A stretch of DNA of 36,280 nucleotides from Akkermansiaceae bacterium. GTDB lineage: Bacteria > Verrucomicrobiota > Verrucomicrobiia > Verrucomicrobiales > Akkermansiaceae. Under the pieces are notes generated by a model. It was not told the origin of the DNA. It did no database searches and saw only the letters and a program-made list of their open reading frames with translations. The position numbers and the translations under genes are program-made. The stretch covers positions 1 through 36,280 of the forward strand of contig CAIVKO010000066.1 in the NCBI GenBank assembly GCA_903906515.1. Direction: 5' to 3'. Below, piece after piece: positions 25,839 to 32,753 of this stretch; the stretch's first letter is position 1, and each line of letters opens with the position of its first letter.

Positions 25839-28800
25839 TCATGGAGGGTCGATGGTGTTGTTTTCCAAACGGACATCACCGGCTTTATCCAGAATCACCA
25901 CGTCTTTGAGCGGGCCAGGGTGGATCAGATTTCCCGCGGAACGACCACTGGATTTCTCACCGTAGTATATCGCCACTATGTTGTCAGAAAAACGGCAATT
26001 GTTCACCTCGCCTTTGCCCTCCACCACCACGACACCCGACTCCGAATGAGCTGAGAAAACGGATTTTGAAATGCGCATCGTGCTGGAGGACCCGTTAACC
26101 AAATATGCCCCGTAGGGTCCATTGGACTTGAATTCGCTGCCGTCGATTTCCACCGTGCCACCGCTTTCTACAAAAAGACCGTCATCTTTGTTACCCTCCA
26201 ACTTGCTGTTAGCTAAAACCAGACTGGCCGAATTTGTCACGCCAATGCCATGTTTATTATCGGAAATCACACAAGAAGCATCTAGCAGTGCCTTGCTGCC
26301 GCTGGCCTCCACGACGAGTCCGACTTGCTTATTCTGGGTGATGGTCACTCCCTTGCATTCTAGCGAAGCACCGTTAGCCAGCTCCACACCGTTCTTGCTG
26401 TTTTCCGCAATGGTTGTGCCATTGCCCAAGGTACCCTTGGACCCGCCATTCATGATGCATACTCCGCTAGAGCCGTTTTTGCGGACATCACTGAACGACA
26501 TCTCCACTCTCGATGCATCACGGACGTTCACTCCATTGCCCCGGTTGTCACGTATTTTACTGTTAGAAAACCTGGCAAAGGCCTTTTTCACCACCGATAC
26601 ACCATCGCCATTTGATTTTTCCAGTGCGCACGCATCAAAGTGAACTTCGGCACCTTCGTAGATCACCACGAGAGCGGGGGATTCGGTGACGGGCTTCTTG
26701 GCATCGTCCAAGGGATTTTTGATCTGAAGATTGCGAAGGGTCACCTTGATCGGACCTCTAGCCGTAATCACGTTGGATTTGTCATACTCCATCACGGCTG
26801 ATGGATCCGCGACGAGGGAAATGGATTTGGTGATCTGGATGGACTCGTGGTAGGTTCCTCCGGCGATTTCCACGGTGCCGCCGTCTTTGCAAAGCTCGAT
26901 CGCCTTGGCAATGGTCGCGGCATCTCCCGGAACTTTGACCTTCGATAAGGAGGAGGCCACCGCTGTCGTGGCGGGATTGGGTTTAGGATCGGGATTGGGC
27001 TCCGGTCTTGGTTCAGGCCTCGGCTCGGGCTGTGGATCCGGCTTGGCGAGAGTTCCCGGGTCAGGAGGCGGATCATCGGCGGGATCTTGCGGAATTTTCG
27101 GTTTTTCCACGGGTTTTTCGACGATCTTCTGTGGATCGGACTTATGGAACAGGACGCGCCAACCCACAAAACCTAACAGTAAAATCCCGCCGACGGCGAT
27201 CGCGGCAATTGCGCCGATGATCAGAGGTTTGCGTCCGCTTCGGACAGTAGCAGGTGCCGGAGCGGGTTTGGTTGCCAGCGTGGAAAGAGCAGGTGGGCCG
27301 GATGCCGCAGGAGTGGACTGCGCTTTCGAAGCGGCAACAGAAACATCTGACGCGGTGGGCTTAGAGGCGGGCTTAGCAGGAGGGGTAGCAGGAGGGGTAG
27401 CAGGAGGGGTAGGCGGGGTGGTTGGACGGGCAGCCTTCGCTGCCATGGACGATACCGAGTGCAGGGGTGGCAGTTTTCCGCATTCGATATCGCTTGCAGT
27501 GGGAGGAGGAACCACCGGCTTCAGTTCGGAGACTTGATGTCCCTCGATCATGGCCAGTGATTGCAAGAAGTGGGCTGCCGTAGGATGGGTTTCGGGCGCA
27601 CAGAGGGTATCGGCTATTAGCGCGTTACCGTCTTCGGACAGACCGGATGCCATCACGTATCCACCGGTCGTGAAAAATGCCGCGTATTTTACCGAGCTGC
27701 CGGCCAGCACCCGATAGACCAGAGCCACAAACTGGGCAAGCGGAGGAAACTCCTCGGCGGAAGTGGAAAGCGTAGCCTCGCTGGACGCGCGGTGCTCGGA
27801 GTCGGTCGCCAAGCGCGGCAGACAGCGCGCCGAATGGGGGTCAAGGTCGCTCCATGAGCCGAATTTTTCAAGATCCGCTCCGCCATCGCGGGACCGCACC
27901 AGAATATCACCGGGATCCATCCGCGTGCCGAAGGTGGTCCATGCCACGCTCGTATCGAAACAACACGCTAGATACGAGAGAAAGGGCAATGCGTCCTGAA
28001 AGCGCGCGGGACCGAATTTCCGCAGGACGGCCAATAGCCCGCATCCCGTCGGTTTTGATAGAACGAACACGTCGTTTTGTCCGGAAAACCGCCAATCGAT
28101 AAAGGCATAACTGCCGAGATCCAGTTTGCGATGGGCGGCGATTCTCATGCCGCTAAGAGCCACCGGGTCCAGCGACGCATCCGGTAGCACGGCGATCACG
28201 GGGTCACCCGTGATTGTGTTTTTCCCTTGATATAACTTTGCGGGAGCCGTGTTGGAAATCACCGCCCCATACGAGTATGAGTCGTCGTAATCCGCCGGCA
28301 CCTGGAGCGGGTCGATCGCGACTTGCGGAACACCCGGTGATTTCGAAGGCAACGTAACTGGCGGCGATGGGACGGCGGCGCTGAGAAGATCTATCACCGC
28401 ATGCGCGGAAGCGATGCGTTTCTCCACATTCTTCTCAAGCAGGACTTCCAGCAGTGCGCGGGCTTCGGCATCCAGATCCGGCGGCAGCGCCGAGGCATAC
28501 GATGACGGTCCCAGACGGTCCGCGATCAACGGTCCGCTCTTCATGTCCTTGAAGGGATTGTGCCCGACCAGCAGCCACCAGAGTGTGACTCCCAGCGCGA
28601 AAAGATCACTGCGCTGGTCCAGATCCTTTTCCTGGATTTGCTCGGGGCTGGCCGTGGTGAAATTCCCACGGAAACTCTCCTCCTCATTGCGCACCGTGGC
28701 CGACGATAAATCCGGATTGAGCTCGAATTTTTTCGCAAGCCCGAAATCGATCAGCTTCGCCTGGCGGGATTTGCCCTCGCCAGAGAGCATGATGTTGGCG

Positions 28801-29249
28801 GGTTTGATGTCGCGGTGCAGGAAGCCGCTTCCATGGGCGTAATCCAGCGCAGAGGCGAGTTGCAGTGCCAGCATCCTGACCTCCGGCCATGCCATTGGCC
28901 CGTTTTTCTCACAAGCATCCTGCAAGGTTCCGCCATCGCAAAACTCCATCGCATAATAGAAAACCTCATTGGCCAAGGCGCAGTCATACACCGAAGCGAT
29001 GCCCGGGTGGTTCAACCTGCTGACGGCGCGGGCCTCGCCAAGGAAGCGCTGGGCCTCCTCGTGATCCTCCTTGCTGCTGCGATTGAGCAAATTCTCGCGA
29101 ATCACCTTAAGCGCGCTGATCCGACCCAGAAATGAATGTCGCGCCTTGTAAGTGATCCCAAAACTGCCCTCACCCAGCACGCACGGTGTTCCGTCGGGGT
29201 TCTGCTGAACTTCGTAAGAACCAAATATCAATTTATTCGGTGATTCCAT
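25839..29249 (-). CDS. Membrane Ser/Thr protein kinase with pseudokinase-like domain and C-terminal beta-helix
   Basis: A 1136-residue protein. An N-terminal eukaryotic-like kinase (about 12-270) has all key residues: the Gly loop LGEGSFGITY, K48 (SALKVI), H145-R-D147 with K149 in HRDIKPANIM, D168 in IDFGLAKK, and ASPEQIQ. Residues about 324-564 look like a second, degenerate kinase fold. Then come a Pro-rich stretch, a transmembrane helix (about 675-699), a PEPRPEPNPDP-type spacer, and a right-handed beta-helix (about 769-1136) of NosD/pectate-lyase-like rungs. The kinase should be cytoplasmic and the helix extracytoplasmic, so it may sense carbohydrate or a wall component. AAGGA 3 bases before the ATG at 29249 supports the start. 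The FHA transporter at 32754 is a possible phosphotarget partner. Confidence 0.9.
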   Translation of the reverse strand: MESPNKLIFGSYEVQQNPDGTPCVLGEGSFGITYKARHSFLGRISALKVIRENLLNRSSKEDHEEAQRFLGEARAVSRLNHPGIASVYDCALANEVFYYAMEFCDGGTLQDACEKNGPMAWPEVRMLALQLASALDYAHGSGFLHRDIKPANIMLSGEGKSRQAKLIDFGLAKKFELNPDLSSATVRNEEESFRGNFTTASPEQIQEKDLDQRSDLFALGVTLWWLLVGHNPFKDMKSGPLIADRLGPSSYASALPPDLDAEARALLEVLLEKNVEKRIASAHAVIDLLSAAVPSPPVTLPSKSPGVPQVAIDPLQVPADYDDSYSYGAVISNTAPAKLYQGKNTITGDPVIAVLPDASLDPVALSGMRIAAHRKLDLGSYAFIDWRFSGQNDVFVLSKPTGCGLLAVLRKFGPARFQDALPFLSYLACCFDTSVAWTTFGTRMDPGDILVRSRDGGADLEKFGSWSDLDPHSARCLPRLATDSEHRASSEATLSTSAEEFPPLAQFVALVYRVLAGSSVKYAAFFTTGGYVMASGLSEDGNALIADTLCAPETHPTAAHFLQSLAMIEGHQVSELKPVVPPPTASDIECGKLPPLHSVSSMAAKAARPTTPPTPPATPPATPPAKPASKPTASDVSVAASKAQSTPAASGPPALSTLATKPAPAPATVRSGRKPLIIGAIAAIAVGGILLLGFVGWRVLFHKSDPQKIVEKPVEKPKIPQDPADDPPPDPGTLAKPDPQPEPRPEPRPEPNPDPKPNPATTAVASSLSKVKVPGDAATIAKAIELCKDGGTVEIAGGTYHESIQITKSISLVADPSAVMEYDKSNVITARGPIKVTLRNLQIKNPLDDAKKPVTESPALVVIYEGAEVHFDACALEKSNGDGVSVVKKAFARFSNSKIRDNRGNGVNVRDASRVEMSFSDVRKNGSSGVCIMNGGSKGTLGNGTTIAENSKNGVELANGASLECKGVTITQNKQVGLVVEASGSKALLDASCVISDNKHGIGVTNSASLVLANSKLEGNKDDGLFVESGGTVEIDGSEFKSNGPYGAYLVNGSSSTMRISKSVFSAHSESGVVVVEGKGEVNNCRFSDNIVAIYYGEKSSGRSAGNLIHPGPLKDVVILDKAGDVRLENNTIDPP
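27370..27420 (-). repeat. 12-bp tandem repeat encoding the Pro-Ala-Thr linker
   Basis: GCAGGAGGGGTA is repeated about three times on the plus strand, encoding PPATPPATPP in the linker before the transmembrane helix of the kinase. A similar PEPRPEPR spacer is encoded near 27000-27045. Confidence 0.75.
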
Positions 29250-29428
29250 ATTTCCTTGAGCCCGGCTTAATACCCGGAGCACGTGTTCTAAGCCATGTTC
29301 ATCGGCGGGTCAAGGCTGGAAGGAGATCTTCCTCATGGTGTGTTTTCCGCATTCTCGGACTGAAAAACACCACTTCCCGTGTGGTCATCCGCAGGGCGCT
29401 GCAAGAAGATCCCGTTTTCTCATCAAGC

Positions 29429-29450
29429 AAAAAAGGCCCGCTACGGGCCT
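29429..29450 (-). terminator. Rho-independent terminator (minus strand)
   Basis: AGGCCCG-CTA-CGGGCCT at 29434-29450 is followed, reading the minus strand, by six T. It ends the transcript of the small lipoprotein gene at 29562 and isolates the kinase gene. Confidence 0.75.
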
Positions 29451-29561
29451 CTATTTCTAACAACGTCTGGGGGTGTTTTCCCATGCTGTACACCCAACTT
29501 GCGGCGGATGGGGAATGATTACCCGCATCCGCCGTGGGTGAGAACCGTGGGCCTTTGAAAA

Positions 29562-29729
29562 TCAGAATTGTTGCACGGGCCTGAAGTCCCGCGGATCATC
29601 AGACCTGTTATGGTGCTTGTGATGATCCCGGTGTTGTTCATACCTTGGTTGATAGTAATAATTTGGCTCGCATGAGGCGAAAATCAGCGGGATGGCCACA
29701 AATGACATGATGAGGAAATGGAGTTTCAT
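29562..29729 (-). CDS. Small lipoprotein A (paralogue of the protein at 30182-30352)
   Basis: A 55-residue protein below usual gene-finder limits. The signal MKLHFLIMSFVAIPLIFASC carries a lipobox with Cys20; the mature part is Tyr/His-rich (EPNYYYQPRYEQHRDHHKHH) and ends SDDPRDFRPVQQF. The ending matches lipoprotein B (SDNPRDFTPVQGF), and both share PLIF[A/G]SC at the lipobox. This conservation between two separate frames is the main evidence that it is real. A terminator follows at 29450-29429. No SD is clear. Function unknown; the tail may be a recognition or anchoring motif. Confidence 0.72.
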   Translation of the reverse strand: MKLHFLIMSFVAIPLIFASCEPNYYYQPRYEQHRDHHKHHNRSDDPRDFRPVQQF

Positions 29730-29792
29730 AGAAGATCAAAGATTCGTATTGATAGATGTCCGGACTTGCCGGTTTTTTTGGTTTCCAAGTTC

Positions 29793-29827
29793 AAAAAACG
29801 GCCGTCCCGAGGGAATCAGGACGGCCG
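29793..29827 (-). terminator. Rho-independent terminator (minus strand)
   Basis: A 9-bp perfect stem CGGCCGTCC/GGACGGCCG with an 11-base loop is followed on the minus strand by six T. It lies about 25 bp after the end of the carboxypeptidase-regulatory-domain gene and separates it from lipoprotein A. Confidence 0.85.
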
Positions 29828-29851
29828 CATAAATGATGCATCCGCCCGCTA

Positions 29852-30154
29852 TTAGCGACGGATCAGGGTCACGACGACCGTGGAATTGGCGGGGCCCGGA
29901 GGAATCAGGGTATTCACCGCGAATTGGCCATTGACATACATATTCACACGCATGCCATCGATCTCAGCCGGCATCTGGAGCGTGTAGTAGCCGTTGTAGT
30001 CGGTGCTGGTGGTCTGGCGATAACCTTTTACAGAGACGGTGACGCCACGGCGTGGAACGCCGTTTTCATCTGTGACGCGGCCTTGAATGCCGCCTGCATA
30101 GGAAATGCCGGCGAATGCCAACGATGCTGCGAGTGCAAGTTTGAGTGCTTTCAT
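29852..30154 (-). CDS. Secreted carboxypeptidase-regulatory-like domain protein
   Basis: A 100-residue exported protein. A signal peptide (about 1-20, ending SYA) precedes a single carboxypeptidase-regulatory-like beta-sandwich: GGIQGRVTDENGVPRRGVTVSVKGYRQTTSTDYNGYYTLQMP is the family signature in order. The domain is usually part of larger surface or receptor proteins; alone it may be a small surface-adhesion or assembly module. It starts 27 bp after lipoprotein B, so the two are probably co-transcribed, and a strong terminator follows. The stop is TAG. Confidence 0.82.
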   Translation of the reverse strand: MKALKLALAASLAFAGISYAGGIQGRVTDENGVPRRGVTVSVKGYRQTTSTDYNGYYTLQMPAEIDGMRVNMYVNGQFAVNTLIPPGPANSTVVVTLIRR

Positions 30155-30181
30155 GATTTGATTCGTGTTTGGGATTGACGA

Positions 30182-30352
30182 TTAGAAACCTTGAACGGGT
30201 GTGAAATCGCGCGGGTTATCCGAGGTGTGCACCTTCGGTTTGCTCTTGCTGTATTCATAAAGAGTCACCGAATGGTATTCCGTGGGCGAGGCGCATGAGC
30301 CGAAAATCAGCGGCGCAACAACAAGAGGCAATATCAGAATGTATCGTTTCAT
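30182..30352 (-). CDS. Small lipoprotein B (paralogue of the protein at 29562-29729)
   Basis: A 56-residue protein. The signal MKRYILILPLVVAPLIFGSC gives Cys20 as the lipidation site. The mature part differs from lipoprotein A in the middle (ASPTEYHSVTLYEYSKSKPK) but ends HTSDNPRDFTPVQGF, matching A at S-D-x-P-R-D-F-x-P-V-Q-x-F and at the lipobox. The similarity at both ends with a diverged centre indicates an old duplication. The stop (TAA) lies 27 bp before the carboxypeptidase-regulatory gene. No SD is clear; the function is unknown. Confidence 0.72.
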   Translation of the reverse strand: MKRYILILPLVVAPLIFGSCASPTEYHSVTLYEYSKSKPKVHTSDNPRDFTPVQGF

Positions 30353-30390
30353 GGGAAATAGTGGATTGGTATTGTGGTTGGATTGAATGT

Positions 30391-30936
30391 TCAGATGTCT
30401 CCGGCTTTTTTCGGTTCGGCATCACGTGCCTTTTCGTTCATGTCCTGTCCTGGGGCGGATGGGGGTCTGCGCTCCTGTGTGGGGCCTCCCCGTGTGCCGA
30501 CCAACAACGACCAGCTGGCGATACCGTGGAATTTGCCGGTGGCGCGGTTCATGCGGGTCGCGTTCATGAGAACGTACACTTCCGCAGTGCCGGTGTAGGT
30601 GGAGAGGAACTTGGTGCCCGCACGACGATCACGGCGATCATCCACGAGGATTTCATTGCCCTGCTCATCAAACACATACAAATCGACGTCCGAGACCCGC
30701 TCGTCCACACCAATCAGGAATGTGTAAGTGACACCCGATGTCACCGGCATCAACAACCGGACTTTTTCGCCCGCCTGAAGGTTACCCGATGCGCCAGGAT
30801 AAATGGTGAATCCGGCCTGGGTCTGACGAACCGCCATTTCATAGGCGTCATTCTCGGCTCCGGCAGGACTGGCTAAAGCCATGGAAGACATGCTTCCGGC
30901 TGCCAAAAGATACATAACTACTTGTTTCATCTTCAT
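30391..30936 (-). CDS. Secreted protein with PPC-like beta-sandwich domain
   Basis: A 181-residue exported protein. A signal peptide (MKMKQVVMYLLAAGSMSSMALA) is followed by a segment about 45-140 that resembles the bacterial pre-peptidase C-terminal domain: LLMPVTSGVTYTFLIGVDER, DVDLYVFDEQGNEILVDDRRD and YTGTAEVYVLMN. The last 35 residues are charged and look disordered. The start at 30936 (or 30930) is preferred over 30975 because it begins the signal. It heads the cluster of small exported genes, 38 bp before lipoprotein B. Confidence 0.72.
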   Translation of the reverse strand: MKMKQVVMYLLAAGSMSSMALASPAGAENDAYEMAVRQTQAGFTIYPGASGNLQAGEKVRLLMPVTSGVTYTFLIGVDERVSDVDLYVFDEQGNEILVDDRRDRRAGTKFLSTYTGTAEVYVLMNATRMNRATGKFHGIASWSLLVGTRGGPTQERRPPSAPGQDMNEKARDAEPKKAGDI

Positions 30937-31288
30937 GTTGTTTTTTGAGGTTAATGGATTCACAAGAAGTTCCAATCAGAAGACAACCCGGCATCGGGCG
31001 TTTTCCGTAATGTCGCTTCAGGCTGTTAGGTGTTTAGGGAATCAGCCCATTTCCGTCAAGTATTTCTGTGAGGTGTGGTGAAAATAAGGATAGAGAGCCA
31101 TTGTTGGATCGTAAATATCTCTATATGAATGGGTTGTGCTGCTTTCAGTCCTAGCGGAGGAACTGATGCCCGTCACCACTTTGTTTAACATGAATTAACA
31201 AAGTGGCAGGGTGGAATAAATCTGCCAGCCTTACCCTCCTTTTGCTTGCATGACCGAAATATAAGATCTAGAGATATTCGCACAACCT
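30937..31288. promoter_or_regulatory. Divergent intergenic region with inverted repeats
   Basis: The 352-bp gap holds two inverted repeats. CCACTTTGTT/AACAAAGTGG (31176-31185 and 31197-31206) is a 10-bp perfect stem with an 11-base loop. AATATCTCTA (31114-31123) and TAGAGATATT (31269-31278) form 10-bp perfect inverse copies about 145 bp apart, the right one ending 10 bp before the ATG at 31289. Both are candidate operator sites or an RNA-level hairpin. No gene is seen. Confidence 0.55.
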
Positions 31289-32143
31289 ATGAATACGCTT
31301 TCATTACCGAGTTCCACAGGAATCGCCTTACTAAGCACGATGGTTTTAGCAACCACCGTTGTCAGCGCCCCCGGCCAGGACCAAAAGAAAAGTTTCAAGG
31401 ACTATAAAACCGTCACTGGCGAGAACATGATTCGCCCGAATCCCTATGACAAGTTCATCGCTCTTGATTCCGCCCTCGGCAACGGCACGGTCAAATGGAA
31501 GGAAGTCATGAACCGGACCGAGGTCAACATCGATCCGGACACCCTCAAGGATACCAAGGTGGCGATTCCCGCGGTGTTGGGATTCCGGATTTGTGACGGC
31601 ATCATGGCCATCAAAGCGCGCGATGCGGAAAAACTCAATTCCTGCGCCGATCACATCGAGAAACTCGGCAAAAAACTCGGCGTCACCGATGACGATCTGC
31701 GCCGCGCCAAGATGGTGCGGTCATTCGCCACGCGCGGAGAATGGGGCCGGGTTTTCCTCGAACTCGGTTATCTCCAACAGGACATCGAACGCGTCCTGCA
31801 GCGCGAGTCCGGAGTGGGCGGCAAGGCACCGGTGCGCAAAATCCTCTACGCGGCTGGCTGGCTCCAGGGTGCCCGTTATACCTCCGGTCTGGTGCAGCAA
31901 AATTACAGCGTGAAAACCGCAGGCATCCTCCGTGAGCCGCTTCTGGTCAAGGAACTAAAGTCTGACCTGGACGGAGCGGGCCTGCCGAATGAAGGCATCA
32001 TCAAGTTGATTTCCGAATCGATGACCGAACTGGAAAAGCTTGTGAATGTGGAGCTCCGCGCGCCGCTGCCAAAGGAAAGCGTCGAAACCATGGCGGCGCT
32101 AACCGCCAAGACCGTGGTCGCCTGCGTCAAGGAAGCCAAATGA
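31289..32143 (+). CDS. Secreted protein of unknown function
   Basis: A 284-residue protein. It has an N-terminal signal (about 1-27, ending VVSA) and a mainly helical mature part, with no family recognised. Features include PNPYDKFIALDSALGNGTVKWKEV (about 50-75) and an amphipathic region NSCADHIEKLGKKLGVTDDDLRRAK. The C-terminus ends ALTAKTVVACVKEAK. Its stop (TGA at 32141-32143) overlaps a possible start of the next lipoprotein gene as ATGA, suggesting co-expression with the lipoprotein and transporter downstream. Confidence 0.65.
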   Translation: MNTLSLPSSTGIALLSTMVLATTVVSAPGQDQKKSFKDYKTVTGENMIRPNPYDKFIALDSALGNGTVKWKEVMNRTEVNIDPDTLKDTKVAIPAVLGFRICDGIMAIKARDAEKLNSCADHIEKLGKKLGVTDDDLRRAKMVRSFATRGEWGRVFLELGYLQQDIERVLQRESGVGGKAPVRKILYAAGWLQGARYTSGLVQQNYSVKTAGILREPLLVKELKSDLDGAGLPNEGIIKLISESMTELEKLVNVELRAPLPKESVETMAALTAKTVVACVKEAK

Positions 32144-32187
32144 TTTGCCGGTATATTGTTGATCCATTCCCAACCCCCATCCCTATC

Positions 32188-32721
32188 ATGAAACGATCAT
32201 CCGTCGCAAAGGCCACGGCCATTGGTGTGTCATGTTTCTCTCTCTGGTCCTGCAATTCACAGGATCCATCTGCAGTCCGGGAAAACGAGAAAGCCCTCGC
32301 CGAAGCCACTGCCAAAGTCGCAAAACTCGAGCAGGATGTCGCCAGCTTGAAGTCTGAAAACGAGACTCTCACCCAAAAGTTATCTTCTTCCGCGGAAAAC
32401 GGACTGACCCCAGCCCAACTGGACACCAAACTCAAGGCCTTGGTGGGTCCTCTCGCCGAGCAGCTTGCCACCATGACGAAGAAGCTGGATAGCGTCGCTG
32501 CCCAAACGAACGTAGTGATCGCCCAGAACGACACGAGAAACAAAGATGCCCAAGCAGCAGCCCAAGCCGCTGCCCAAGCAGCTGCCCAAGCAGCCGCCCA
32601 AGCAGCAGCCCAACCGCCAAGAGAGCCCTCTCATCCGCAGCCGCCCGCAGCTCCGTCCAAGCCGAAACAGAAATATGACATCACGCTCGACAATCCGGTG
32701 ATGGGACCGGGAGGTCGCTGA
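32188..32721 (+). CDS. Lipoprotein with coiled coil and Ala-Gln repeats
   Basis: A 177-residue protein. The signal MKRSSVAKATAIGVSCFSLWSC has a lipobox-like end with Cys22. A coiled coil follows (about 29-105, with AEATAKVAKLEQDVASLKSE and TKKLDSVAAQTNV), then five AAAQ units (about 127-145), then a Pro-rich tail and a short ending DNPVMGPGGR. Tandem 12-bp DNA units encode the AAAQ stretch. The ATG at 32140 overlaps the preceding stop (ATGA) but adds 16 residues before the signal; 32188 is preferred on the signal. It probably spans or lines the envelope. No family recognised. Confidence 0.65.
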   Translation: MKRSSVAKATAIGVSCFSLWSCNSQDPSAVRENEKALAEATAKVAKLEQDVASLKSENETLTQKLSSSAENGLTPAQLDTKLKALVGPLAEQLATMTKKLDSVAAQTNVVIAQNDTRNKDAQAAAQAAAQAAAQAAAQAAAQPPREPSHPQPPAAPSKPKQKYDITLDNPVMGPGGR

Positions 32722-32753
32722 ACGCTTAGTGGGTCTTATTTCGGATTTTTCCC

